The notes: generated from the sequence alone by a model not told the origin. DNA of 64,000 bases from an uncultured Lachnospiraceae bacterium (GCA_934317005.1 CAKREB010000008.1:1-64000); one strand, 5' to 3'. Shown: positions 8,027 through 16,204, counted from the first letter of the stretch. Program-made: numbers and translations.

Positions 8027-8818
8027 ATGGATTTCATTTTATATGAAGTAGACGGAGCTGTCGGAACAATTACGATCAACCGTCCAAAGGCATTAAATGC
8101 ATTAAACAGTCAGGTTCTCGATGAATTAAACGCAACACTTGATGCTGTAGATTTAGATACAGTAAGATGCCTGATCCTTACAGGTGCAGGTGAGAAGTCT
8201 TTCGTTGCAGGTGCTGACATCGGAGAGATGAGCACATTAACAAAGGCAGAAGGTGAAGCATTTGGTAAGAAGGGAAATGATGTATTTCGTAAATTAGAAA
8301 CATTCCCAATCCCTGTTATCGCAGCAGTTAACGGTTTTGCACTCGGTGGTGGATGCGAGATCTCTATGAGCTGTGATATTCGTATCTGCTCTGACAACGC
8401 TGTATTTGGTCAGCCTGAGGTTGGTCTTGGAATCACACCTGGATTTGGTGGTACACAGAGACTTGCTCGTCTGGTAAGCCCTGGTATGGCTAAGCAGATG
8501 ATTTATTCTGCAAGAAATATCAAAGCAGACGAAGCATACCGTATTGGTCTTGTCAATGCTGTATATCCACAGGAAGAACTTCTTCCGGCAGCACAGAAGA
8601 TGGCAGCCGGTATTGCAAAGCAGGCTCCTATTGCTGTTCGCAGCTGTAAGAAAGCAATCAATGAAGGACTTCAGGTTGATATGGATCAGGCAATCGTTAT
8701 CGAGGAAAAACTCTTTGGCGGATGCTTTGAAACAGAAGATCAGAAAGCCGGAATGGGTAACTTCTTAGAGAAGGACAAAGAAAAGAAATTAAAAGTAGTT
8801 CCATTTAAGAACTGCTAA
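8027..8818 (+). CDS. crt: 3-Hydroxybutyryl-CoA dehydratase (crotonase)
   Basis: This enzyme dehydrates 3-hydroxybutyryl-CoA to crotonyl-CoA, the third step of the pathway. The 263-residue protein has the crotonase oxyanion-hole segments (GEKSFVAGADIGEM and ALGGGC). The catalytic pair Glu111 and Glu131 is spaced 20 apart, as in rat enoyl-CoA hydratase. AAAAGGAG lies upstream of the ATG. It is the second gene of the operon, separated from thl by a hairpin-rich gap. Confidence 0.95.
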   Translation: MDFILYEVDGAVGTITINRPKALNALNSQVLDELNATLDAVDLDTVRCLILTGAGEKSFVAGADIGEMSTLTKAEGEAFGKKGNDVFRKLETFPIPVIAAVNGFALGGGCEISMSCDIRICSDNAVFGQPEVGLGITPGFGGTQRLARLVSPGMAKQMIYSARNIKADEAYRIGLVNAVYPQEELLPAAQKMAAGIAKQAPIAVRSCKKAINEGLQVDMDQAIVIEEKLFGGCFETEDQKAGMGNFLEKDKEKKLKVVPFKNC

Positions 8819-8836
8819 TCATTTTTTGCTTATGTT

Positions 8837-8894
8837 CTGAAAATACATAGATAGGGAAAGGTGTTTTCAGATGCTGCAGTTTTATAGGCTGCAG
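8837..8894 (+). other. Intercistronic hairpins between crt and hbd
   Basis: CTGAAAA (8837-8843) pairs with TTTTCAG (8864-8870), and CTGCAG (8874-8879) pairs with CTGCAG (8889-8894). No T tract follows. This is the second of three hairpin-bearing gaps in the operon. Confidence 0.5.
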
Positions 8895-8936
8895 GATATA
8901 TAAATTTTGAAAAAACAAATAAATGGAGGTAATATC

Positions 8937-9779
8937 ATGAAAGTTGGAGTAATTGGTGCTGGTACAATGGGTTCTGGTATTGCGCAGGCATTTGCACAGA
9001 CAGAAGGTTATGAAGTATATTTATGCGATATCAATGATGAGTTCGCTGCAAACGGTAAGAATAAGATTGCTAAGGGATTCGAGAAGAGAATCGCTAAGGG
9101 TAAAATGGATCAGGCTTCTGCTGATGCTATCCTTTCTAAGATTACAACAGGTACAAAAGAAATCTGTACAGACTGCGATCTGATCGTAGAGGCAGCTTTG
9201 GAAGTTATGGACATTAAGAAACAGACATTCAAAGAGTTACAGGATATCTGCAAGAACAAAGATTGTATCTTCGCTACAAACACATCTTCTCTTTCTGTAA
9301 CAGAGATTGGTGCAGGAATTGACAGACCGGTTATCGGTATGCATTTCTTCAATCCGGCTCCTGTTATGAAGCTGATCGAAGTTATCCGTGGTGAGAACAC
9401 TACTGATGAAGTAAATGATAAGATTATTGCTATTTCTAAGGAAATTGGTAAAACTCCTGTAGAAGTTAAGGAAGCTCCTGGTTTCGTAGTAAACAGAATC
9501 CTGATTCCTATGATCAATGAAGCTGTTGGTATTTATGCTGATGGTGTTGCTTCTGTAGAAGGTATTGATACAGCTATGAAGCTTGGCGCAAACCATCCAA
9601 TGGGACCTCTTGCACTTGGCGATTTAGTAGGTCTTGATATCTGCCTTGCTATTATGGATGTTCTTTATACAGAGACAGGTGATTCGAAGTACCGTGCACA
9701 TACACTTCTTAGAAAGATGGTTCGTGCTGGTAAGCTTGGTATGAAGACTGGTATCGGTTTCTACGATTACAGCAAATAA
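8937..9779 (+). CDS. hbd: 3-Hydroxybutyryl-CoA dehydrogenase
   Basis: The enzyme reduces acetoacetyl-CoA to 3-hydroxybutyryl-CoA with NAD(P)H. The 280-residue protein has the N-terminal Rossmann motif GAGTMGSGIAQ, the catalytic His in GMHFFNPAPVMKLIE, and the C-terminal dimerisation domain with NHPMGPLALGDLVGLD. The frame is open to a TTG at 8907, but the ATG at 8937 has GGAGG 7 nt upstream and gives the canonical N-terminus. It is the third gene of the operon. Confidence 0.95.
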   Translation: MKVGVIGAGTMGSGIAQAFAQTEGYEVYLCDINDEFAANGKNKIAKGFEKRIAKGKMDQASADAILSKITTGTKEICTDCDLIVEAALEVMDIKKQTFKELQDICKNKDCIFATNTSSLSVTEIGAGIDRPVIGMHFFNPAPVMKLIEVIRGENTTDEVNDKIIAISKEIGKTPVEVKEAPGFVVNRILIPMINEAVGIYADGVASVEGIDTAMKLGANHPMGPLALGDLVGLDICLAIMDVLYTETGDSKYRAHTLLRKMVRAGKLGMKTGIGFYDYSK

Positions 9780-9835
9780 TATCGCATTGATCATAACAGA
9801 TCAGTGGCAGGATAAAGCTGCAAGATTTTGATTGG

Positions 9836-9870
9836 CAAAGACAAGCTGTGTATTACACAGCCTGTCTTTG
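9836..9870 (+). other. Intercistronic hairpin between hbd and bcd
   Basis: A 16-nt arm (9836-9851) is complementary to 9855-9870 with one mismatch and a 3-nt loop. It is followed by GAAGAATAT rather than a T tract, so it is unlikely to be a strong terminator. It may partition the operon mRNA between the dehydratase and dehydrogenase halves. Confidence 0.6.
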
Positions 9871-9926
9871 AAGAATATATGGTATTGAAAAACAATACAA
9901 ATTCAGGAAAGGTGGTAAAGAAAGGC

Positions 9927-11096
9927 ATGGATTTTACATTAAGTAAAAAGCATGAGATGGCGAGACAGCTTTTCAAAGATTTCGCTGAGACAGAAGTTAA
10001 ACCTATGGCTCAAGAGGTTGACGAAACAGAACACTTCCCTATGGATAACGTTCAGAAAATGGGAAAATATGGATTCATGGGTATTCCTGTACCAAAGGAG
10101 TACGGTGGACAGGGTTGTGATATTTTATCATATGTTATGTGTGTAGAGGAACTTTCTAAGGTTTGCGGTACTACAGGTGTTATCGTATCAGCACATACAT
10201 CACTTTGTGCTGATCCAATTCTTACATATGGTACAGAAGAGCAGAAGAAGAAATATCTTCCTGATCTTGCCAGCGGTAAGAAGATTGGTGCATTTGGTCT
10301 TACAGAGCCTGGTGCAGGTACAGATGCACAGGGTGTTCAGACAAAGGCTGTTTTAGATGGTGATGAGTGGGTATTAAATGGTTCTAAGTGTTTCATCACA
10401 AACGGTGAAGTTGCTGACGTATATATTATTATTGCTTATACAGATATTATCGAAGACAAGAGAGGAAGAAAGGTTAAGAAGTTCTCTGCATTTATCGTAG
10501 AGAAGGGAACACCTGGATTCAGCTTTGGTACAAAGGAGAAGAAGATGGGTATCCGTGGTTCTTCTACTTATGAATTGATCTTCCAGGATTGCCGCATTCC
10601 TAAGGATGCTCTTTTAGGACCTCAGGGTAAGGGCTTCCCAATCGCTATGCATACTCTGGATGGTGGTCGTATTGGTATCGCTGCACAGGCACTTGGTATT
10701 GCAGAGGGCGCTTTAGAGAGAACAATCGAGTATACAAAGGAAAGAAAGCAGTTCGGTCGTGCTATTTCTGCTCAGCAGAATACACAGTTCCAGCTTGCTG
10801 ACATGGCTACAAAGGTAGAAGCTGCTAAGAACCTTGTATATAAAGCTGCTATGAAGAAGCAGATGTTTGCAGAAGGACAGAAGGTTTCTTATTCTGTAGA
10901 AGCTGCTATGGCTAAGCTGTATGCTGCTGAGGTTGCTATGGAAGTAACAACTAAGGCTGTTCAGTTACATGGTGGTTATGGTTACATCAGAGAATATGAT
11001 GTAGAGCGTATGATGCGTGATGCTAAGATTACAGAAATCTACGAGGGTACTTCAGAAGTACAGCGTATGGTTATTTCCGGAAGTTTATTAAAGTAA
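9927..11096 (+). CDS. bcd: Butyryl-CoA dehydrogenase
   Basis: This FAD enzyme reduces crotonyl-CoA to butyryl-CoA. With EtfAB it can bifurcate electrons from NADH to crotonyl-CoA and ferredoxin, which conserves energy. The 389-residue protein shows acyl-CoA dehydrogenase motifs: FGLTEPGAGTDA, FITNG, QLHGGYGYIREY, and the catalytic Glu373 in YEGTSE. The open frame extends to a TTG at 9828. The ATG at 9927 is preferred because it gives the family N-terminus MDFTLSKKHE and AGGAAAGG lies upstream. Confidence 0.95.
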   Translation: MDFTLSKKHEMARQLFKDFAETEVKPMAQEVDETEHFPMDNVQKMGKYGFMGIPVPKEYGGQGCDILSYVMCVEELSKVCGTTGVIVSAHTSLCADPILTYGTEEQKKKYLPDLASGKKIGAFGLTEPGAGTDAQGVQTKAVLDGDEWVLNGSKCFITNGEVADVYIIIAYTDIIEDKRGRKVKKFSAFIVEKGTPGFSFGTKEKKMGIRGSSTYELIFQDCRIPKDALLGPQGKGFPIAMHTLDGGRIGIAAQALGIAEGALERTIEYTKERKQFGRAISAQQNTQFQLADMATKVEAAKNLVYKAAMKKQMFAEGQKVSYSVEAAMAKLYAAEVAMEVTTKAVQLHGGYGYIREYDVERMMRDAKITEIYEGTSEVQRMVISGSLLK

Positions 11097-11144
11097 TAAA
11101 TAACATCACACAAACAAAAATTTAAGACAAGGAGTGACAAAGCC

Positions 11145-11927
11145 GTGAAAATAGTAGTATGTGTAAAGCAGGTTCCAGATACCAAAGGCGGAGTTAAATT
11201 CAATCCGGATGGTACATTGGACAGAGGTGCTATGCTTGCCATTATGAACCCTGATGACAAAGCAGGTTTGGAAGCAGCACTTAGATTAAAAGATGAGTAT
11301 GGTGCAGAAGTTACTGTTTTAACAATGGGACTTCCAAAAGCAGAGGAAGTGCTTCGTGAAGCAATCGCTATGGGCGCAGACAAGGGTATCCTTGTAACAG
11401 ACAGAGTATTAGGTGGTGCCGATACTTGGGCAACTTCTACTACACTTGCAGGTGCACTTAGAAATATTGATTATGATTTGATCATCACAGGTCGTCAGGC
11501 TATCGATGGTGATACAGCTCAGGTAGGTCCTCAGATTTCTGAGCACCTTGATCTTCCTGTTATCTCTTATGCTAAGGCAATTAAGATTGAGGGAGACAGC
11601 GTAGTTGTAGAGCGTCAGTATGATGACAGATACCATGTATTAAAGGCTAAAATGCCTTGCCTGGTTACAGCTCTTTCAGAGTTAAATGAGCCTCGCTACA
11701 TGACTCCGGGCGGAATCTTTGATGCATTTGATGCAGAGATTACTGTATGGGGAAGAAAAGACTTAAAGGATGTTGATGATTCTAACCTTGGTTTAGCTGG
11801 TTCTCCAACTAAGATTGCTAAGGCTTCTGATAAGGTAAGAAAGGGAGCAGGCGAAAAGGTTGAACTGGACGCTGATGAGTCAGTAGCTTACATCATGGGC
11901 AAATTAAAAGAGAAACATGTAATCTAA
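11145..11927 (+). CDS. etfB: Electron transfer flavoprotein beta subunit
   Basis: EtfB binds an FAD and passes NADH electrons in the Bcd/Etf bifurcating complex. The 260-residue protein begins MKIVVCVKQVPDT and has the family signature segments VLTMGLPKAEEVLREA and GRQAIDGDTAQVGPQ. The GTG start is preceded by AAGGAG about 10 nt upstream. It sits between bcd and etfA, the usual order for the bifurcating complex of clostridia. Confidence 0.95.
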   Translation: MKIVVCVKQVPDTKGGVKFNPDGTLDRGAMLAIMNPDDKAGLEAALRLKDEYGAEVTVLTMGLPKAEEVLREAIAMGADKGILVTDRVLGGADTWATSTTLAGALRNIDYDLIITGRQAIDGDTAQVGPQISEHLDLPVISYAKAIKIEGDSVVVERQYDDRYHVLKAKMPCLVTALSELNEPRYMTPGGIFDAFDAEITVWGRKDLKDVDDSNLGLAGSPTKIAKASDKVRKGAGEKVELDADESVAYIMGKLKEKHVI

Positions 11928-11944
11928 TAATATAAGGAAAAGTG

Positions 11945-12991
11945 GTGACTAAAATGGGTTTAGAAGAATATAAAGGTGTCTATGTCTTCGCACAGCAGGT
12001 AGACAATGAATTAAGTGGTATTGCTTTTGAATTACTTGGAAAAGCTAAGGAGCTTGCAGGTGATTTAAATACAGACGTTACAGCAGTTCTGATTGGTTCC
12101 GGCATCAAAGGCCTTACAGATCAGTTAGCTGAATACGGCGCAGATAAGGTTATCGTTGTAGATGATCCTGAGTTAAAAGAATACAGAACAGAGCCTTATG
12201 CTCATGCATTAGCATCTGTTATCAATGAGTACAAGCCTGAGATCGTTTTGGTTGGTGCTACAGCAATCGGTAGAGATTTAGGTCCTCGCGTATCTGCAAG
12301 AGTAGCAACAGGTCTTACAGCAGACTGTACTGTACTTGAGATTGGTGATTTCCCAATCAATCCAATTCCTGGAAAAGAGCAGAAGCATAATCAGCTTCTT
12401 ATGACTCGTCCTGCATTTGGTGGTAACACAATCGCTACCATCGCATGCCCTGACAACCGTCCTCAGATGGCTACGGTTCGTCCTGGTGTTATGCAGAAGA
12501 TTGAGCCAATGGCAGGTGCTAAGGCAGAAGTAATCGAGTACAATCCAGGATTTACTCCAAACAACAAATATGTAGAGATCGTTGATATCGTAAAAGAACT
12601 TTCTGATACAGTAGATATTATGGACGCTAAGATTCTTGTATCTGGTGGTCGTGGTGTTGGTAGTGCAGAGAACTTCAAGATGCTTCAGGATCTTGCAGAT
12701 GTAATTGGTGGAACAGTCAGCTGCTCACGTGCTGTAGTAGATAATGGCTGGTTACCAAAGGAACTTCAGGTAGGTCAGACAGGTAAGACAGTTCGCCCTA
12801 ATGTTTATTTTGCAATCGGTATCTCTGGTGCTATTCAGCATACAGCAGGTATGGAAGAGTCTGATATCATTATCGCAATCAACAAAGACAGCTCAGCTCC
12901 AATCTTTGATGTAGCTGATTATGGTATTGTTGGCGATTTGAACAAGATTGTTCCAAAGCTTACAGAAGAATTAAAGAAAGTTGTAAAATAA
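11945..12991 (+). CDS. etfA: Electron transfer flavoprotein alpha subunit
   Basis: EtfA is the partner of EtfB in the butyryl-CoA dehydrogenase complex. The C-terminal FAD domain is clear: SGGRGVGSAENF, the VDNGWLPKELQVGQTGKTV region, and GISGAIQHTAGM. Three starts are possible: GTG at 11942, GTG at 11945 and ATG at 11954. I chose 11945 because AAGGA lies 6 nt upstream. It is the last gene of the operon and is followed by a strong terminator. Confidence 0.94.
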   Translation: MTKMGLEEYKGVYVFAQQVDNELSGIAFELLGKAKELAGDLNTDVTAVLIGSGIKGLTDQLAEYGADKVIVVDDPELKEYRTEPYAHALASVINEYKPEIVLVGATAIGRDLGPRVSARVATGLTADCTVLEIGDFPINPIPGKEQKHNQLLMTRPAFGGNTIATIACPDNRPQMATVRPGVMQKIEPMAGAKAEVIEYNPGFTPNNKYVEIVDIVKELSDTVDIMDAKILVSGGRGVGSAENFKMLQDLADVIGGTVSCSRAVVDNGWLPKELQVGQTGKTVRPNVYFAIGISGAIQHTAGMEESDIIIAINKDSSAPIFDVADYGIVGDLNKIVPKLTEELKKVVK

Positions 12992-13037
12992 TCTGTTTCT
13001 TTCTTGTTCGAAGGAATAAATATTTTTTACAATGTAG

Positions 13038-13070
13038 AAGAAGTGCTTTCATTGAGAGCACTTCTTTTTT
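13038..13070 (+). terminator. Intrinsic terminator of the butyrate operon
   Basis: AAGAAGTGCT (13038-13047) pairs with AGCACTTCTT (13057-13066), followed by a T tract to 13070. It lies 47 bp after the etfA stop. Confidence 0.88.
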
Positions 13071-13109
13071 ACTTTATAGGAAATTGCTTGTATCGTAGTG
13101 GTGCGCCAA

Positions 13110-13163
13110 CAAGAATTTCGAAGAAATTCTTGCAGAGAGAATGCGCTGGCATTCTCTTTTTTT
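13110..13163 (+). terminator. Second hairpin pair and terminator after etfA
   Basis: CAAGAATTTC (13110-13119) pairs with GAAATTCTTG (13123-13132). It is followed at once by AGAGAATGC (13136-13144) pairing with GCATTCTCT (13149-13157), with a T tract to 13163. It is a back-up terminator about 90 bp after the first. Confidence 0.8.
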
Positions 13164-13575
13164 ATGTTATAGGAAACTTTTATACCGACTTCCAATCGTT
13201 AGATTTCTAATTCTAACTTTTTGAGGTTGGTACATTCTCGTTTACTATAGCATAAAAACACTCCGTGAGGATGCCCATTCCGCGCAAGCGACTCTTTGTT
13301 CTTATACAGGAGGAAAGTGAAATAATAGTGGTACTTCAGCGAAAATGGAAAGAGAAAACTTCCCTATAGAAAGACATTTTCGCCGAAATTCATAAATTTT
13401 GATAAGTTTTGATTGAGATTTTCTATCATTTCCGTTATACTGAAAATCTGAGTGATGAGATTTCAGACTTTTCTATGGAAATTTATGAGATTGCTCATGG
13501 GAACAACAAATTTATTTAAAATACTTTTTTGCAACTATTTCATACGTTAATTAATTGATAGGAGGAAAGTGGTAC
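13164..13575 (+). promoter_or_regulatory. Long leader region of the hydrogenase gene
   Basis: No credible gene is seen here. A promoter-like pair TTGAGG (13221-13226) and TACTAT (13243-13248) is spaced by 16 nt. AGGAGGAAAGTG occurs near 13309 ahead of a two-codon frame (GTG AAA TAA), and nearly the same word, GGAGGAAAGTGGTAC, is the ribosome binding site of the hydrogenase gene. GCGAAAATG (13339-13347) can pair with CATTTTCGC (13375-13383). These features suggest a structured leader of up to 320 nt. Confidence 0.45.
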
Positions 13576-15078
13576 ATGCGTGGAGTTAGTACACAGACAA
13601 GTAAGATCAGAGAACAGGTGTTTGAAGAAGTGGCACGTGCAGCGTTTCGTGAAGGAGATGTGAGTCATGATTTAGAGGAAATTCCATATCGAATTACCCC
13701 ATCTGATGTGCCTTTATATCGCGAGAGTATCTGGAGAGAGCGTGCAATCGCATCCGAGCGCGTTCGTCTTGCTATGGGGCTTTCATTACGTCCATTAGAT
13801 AGACCGGTACACGTTACGGAAGGATATGAAGAGAGTAACATTACAGAAAAATATTATGAGCCGCCTCTGATGCAGGTTATTCCATCTGCCTGTGACATGT
13901 GCGAAGATAATAAAGTAGAAGTTACCAATATGTGCCATGGATGTGTAGCGCATCCTTGCATGGAAGTCTGTCCTAAGGAAGCGATTTCTATGGTTGACGG
14001 CAAGGCGTATATTGATCAGGATAAATGTATAAAATGTGGTAAGTGCATTGCTATCTGTCCATATCATGCAATTGGAAAAAGAGTTCGTCCTTGTGCGGAA
14101 GCTTGTGGCATCAATGCGATCGAAAGCGATGAACATGGAAGAGCGAAGATTAACAATGAGAAGTGTGTTTCCTGTGGTCAGTGTATGGCAAGCTGCCCAT
14201 TTGGTGCCATTGCCGATAAGTCTCAGATTTTCCAGTTGATTCGTGCGATTACACAGGGAAACGAAGTGATTGCAGAGATTGCGCCTGCATTTGAAGGTCA
14301 GTTTGGTGCGGATGTTACACCGGCACAGATTATTGCAGCACTGAAGGATGTTGGATTTGCTGCTGTTCATGAAGTAGCACTGGGTGCAGATATCGGTGCT
14401 GTTTCGGAAGCACATCATTATGTGAAAGAAGTGGTAAATGGTGACTTGCCATTCTTATTGACATCATGCTGTCCGGCTTGGTCAATGCTTGCTAAAAAAT
14501 ATTTTCCAGAGACAATTGACAGTATTTCGCAGGAATTAACGCCGATGGTTGCAACAGCCCGCAGTATTAAGAAAAAACATCCGGATGCAAAAGTTGTATT
14601 TATCGGACCATGTGCAGCAAAGAAGTTAGAGGCATCCAGAAGATCTGTTCGAAGTGATGTAGATTTTGTTATCACTTTTGAAGAATTAAATGCAATCTTT
14701 AAAGCAAAAGATATTGACTTTAGCAAGTATCCTGCAGGACGTGCACTGCATGATGCAACAGGAGCAGGACGCGGATATGCCGTTGCCGGTGGTGTTTCTC
14801 ATGCGATTGAAGAATGTATCGAGGAATACTATCCGGGAACAGATGTTATGATTGAGCATGCAGAAGGCTTGGATGAATGTAAGAAGATGCTTCTTTTGGC
14901 AAAAGCCGGTAAGAAAGATGGCTGTATGATTGAAGGTATGGGATGTCCTGGCGGATGTATTGCCGGAGTAGGTACCTTACTTCCAATCAATAAAGCAAAA
15001 CTGGCTGTTGCAAAATCTGTGAAAGAATCGACAGAAAAGATTCCTCCAAAAGATCTTTTGGAGATTGAATTAGACTAA
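13576..15078 (+). CDS. [FeFe]-hydrogenase, ferredoxin-type, monomeric
   Basis: The enzyme would make H2 from reduced ferredoxin in the cytoplasm, re-oxidising the ferredoxin formed by Bcd/Etf. The 500-residue protein has an N-terminal region of about 100 residues without clusters, then three Cys-rich [4Fe-4S] sites (residues about 120-132, 151-161 and 197-207). The H-cluster motifs follow: TSCCPAW (296-302), GPCAAKKLE (344-352) and EGMGCPGGC (453-461). These variants resemble the group B type more than the classic CpI type. The ATG at 13576 has GGAGG 10 nt upstream. No maturase genes are in the window. Confidence 0.9.
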   Translation: MRGVSTQTSKIREQVFEEVARAAFREGDVSHDLEEIPYRITPSDVPLYRESIWRERAIASERVRLAMGLSLRPLDRPVHVTEGYEESNITEKYYEPPLMQVIPSACDMCEDNKVEVTNMCHGCVAHPCMEVCPKEAISMVDGKAYIDQDKCIKCGKCIAICPYHAIGKRVRPCAEACGINAIESDEHGRAKINNEKCVSCGQCMASCPFGAIADKSQIFQLIRAITQGNEVIAEIAPAFEGQFGADVTPAQIIAALKDVGFAAVHEVALGADIGAVSEAHHYVKEVVNGDLPFLLTSCCPAWSMLAKKYFPETIDSISQELTPMVATARSIKKKHPDAKVVFIGPCAAKKLEASRRSVRSDVDFVITFEELNAIFKAKDIDFSKYPAGRALHDATGAGRGYAVAGGVSHAIEECIEEYYPGTDVMIEHAEGLDECKKMLLLAKAGKKDGCMIEGMGCPGGCIAGVGTLLPINKAKLAVAKSVKESTEKIPPKDLLEIELD

Positions 15079-15117
15079 GTACAACGAATCATTGATTTGC
15101 GCGAAGATAGCATTATG

Positions 15118-15171
15118 ATGCAGTAGCCAGATAACAAAAGAACATGGTGTCTGGCGCTGCATTAAATTTTT
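15118..15171 (+). terminator. Hairpin with short T tract after the hydrogenase gene
   Basis: ATGCAG (15118-15123) and GCCAGA (15126-15131) pair with TCTGGC (15150-15155) and CTGCAT (15157-15162), with a small internal loop. ATTTTT follows at 15165-15170. It lies just before the uppP ribosome binding site and may be a partial terminator. Confidence 0.5.
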
Positions 15172-15185
15172 AGGAGGGGAATGTA

Positions 15186-16001
15186 GTGGAATTATTAAAA
15201 GCTGTTTTATTTGGAATTATAGAAGGAATTACAGAATGGCTGCCAATCAGCAGTACAGGACATATGATCCTGTTTGATGAGTTTGTAAAGCTTTCTATGT
15301 CAGCGGCCTTTAAGGAGATGTTTCTTGTCGTTATTCAATTAGGAGCAATTTTAGCAGTTGTAGTATTGTTTTGGAAAGATATCTGGCCGTTTACAACACC
15401 CAAAAAGGGCCTGATCAAAAAAGACATTTTTTCCATGTGGTTTAAAATCGTAGTGGCATGTATTCCGGCTGTTATCTTAGAACTTGTGCTTGGTGATAAG
15501 ATAGAAGAAATGTTTTACAATTATCAGACAGTAGCGATCATGCTTATCGTAGTTGGTATTTTGTTTATCATCGTAGAAAACTGGAACAAAGAGAAAGAGT
15601 CTAAGATTCATGATATTGCAGGTATTACTTATCCGATTGCCTTCTATATCGGAATGTTTCAGTTAGTAGCAGCCCTGCTACCCGGAACATCGCGCTCCGG
15701 TGCAACGATCATAGGAGGACTGATACTTGGTCTTTCGAGAACGGTTGCGGCAGAATTTACATTTTATCTTGCCATTCCGGTCATGTTTGGTGCAAGCATT
15801 TTAAAGCTTTGGAAATTTGGTTTACATTTTTCTGCTTTGGAAATAGAAGTTTTGGCAGTAGGAATGATTACAGCATTTATAGTTTCTATTTTTGTCATTC
15901 GTTTTCTGATGAGCTTTATTAAAAAGCACGATTTTAAGGTCTTTGGCTGGTATCGTATCGCATTGGGAATTCTGGTGCTGGCATATTTTTTACTTCGATA
16001 G
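15186..16001 (+). CDS. uppP: Undecaprenyl-diphosphatase
   Basis: This membrane enzyme dephosphorylates undecaprenyl pyrophosphate so the lipid carrier can be reused in cell-wall synthesis; it also gives bacitracin tolerance. The 271-residue protein has the two BacA motifs, GIIEGITEWLPISSTGH near the N-terminus and LLPGTSRSGATIIGG near residue 160, and about eight membrane helices. The GTG start has GGAGGGG upstream. It may be partly co-transcribed with the hydrogenase gene through the hairpin at 15118. Confidence 0.94.
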   Translation: MELLKAVLFGIIEGITEWLPISSTGHMILFDEFVKLSMSAAFKEMFLVVIQLGAILAVVVLFWKDIWPFTTPKKGLIKKDIFSMWFKIVVACIPAVILELVLGDKIEEMFYNYQTVAIMLIVVGILFIIVENWNKEKESKIHDIAGITYPIAFYIGMFQLVAALLPGTSRSGATIIGGLILGLSRTVAAEFTFYLAIPVMFGASILKLWKFGLHFSALEIEVLAVGMITAFIVSIFVIRFLMSFIKKHDFKVFGWYRIALGILVLAYFLLR

Positions 16002-16088
16002 GTTAAAGTATTAAAACACATTTTGCAGATAAAAGCGAAAAAGAATAGATAAGTTTATACTTTTTTAATATTTTTTATGTGAATTATA

Positions 16089-16117
16089 TTGACAATACGA
16101 AAAAAAACGTATATCCT
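16089..16117 (+). promoter_or_regulatory. Promoter with internal palindrome
   Basis: TTGACA (16089-16094) and TATCCT (16112-16117) are spaced by 17 nt. The spacer begins with ATACG (16095-16099) and closes with CGTAT (16108-16112), an 18-bp interrupted palindrome that could be an operator. The transcript would start near 16123, right at the first terminator hairpin. Confidence 0.55.
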
Positions 16118-16125
16118 ATATTTGT

Positions 16126-16152
16126 TAGTAGGGAAACCTACTACCCTTTTTT
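16126..16152 (+). terminator. Intrinsic terminator with GAAA tetraloop
   Basis: TAGTAGG (16126-16132) pairs with CCTACTA (16137-16143) around a GAAA tetraloop, followed by CCC and a run of T to 16152. It is about 125 bp after uppP and directly downstream of the promoter at 16089. Confidence 0.75.
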
Positions 16153-16166
16153 CAATTCATACCTAA

Positions 16167-16201
16167 GGCATCCTGTACCCGCAGGGTGCCCCCTTTTTTT
16201 A
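16167..16201 (+). terminator. Second intrinsic terminator
   Basis: GGCATCCTG (16167-16175) pairs with CAGGGTGCC (16182-16190) over 9 bp with one G-T pair, followed by a T tract to 16200. Together with the preceding hairpin it forms a double terminator. Confidence 0.85.
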
Positions 16202-16204
16202 TGT

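Noticed and set aside
13004..13210. 68-codon open frame after etfA
   Set aside because: It runs through two terminators and their hairpins and has no ribosome site or recognisable protein.
13795..14418. 207-codon frame antisense to the hydrogenase gene
   Set aside because: It is a mirror of the highly biased codons on the plus strand; it has no ribosome site and no known motif.
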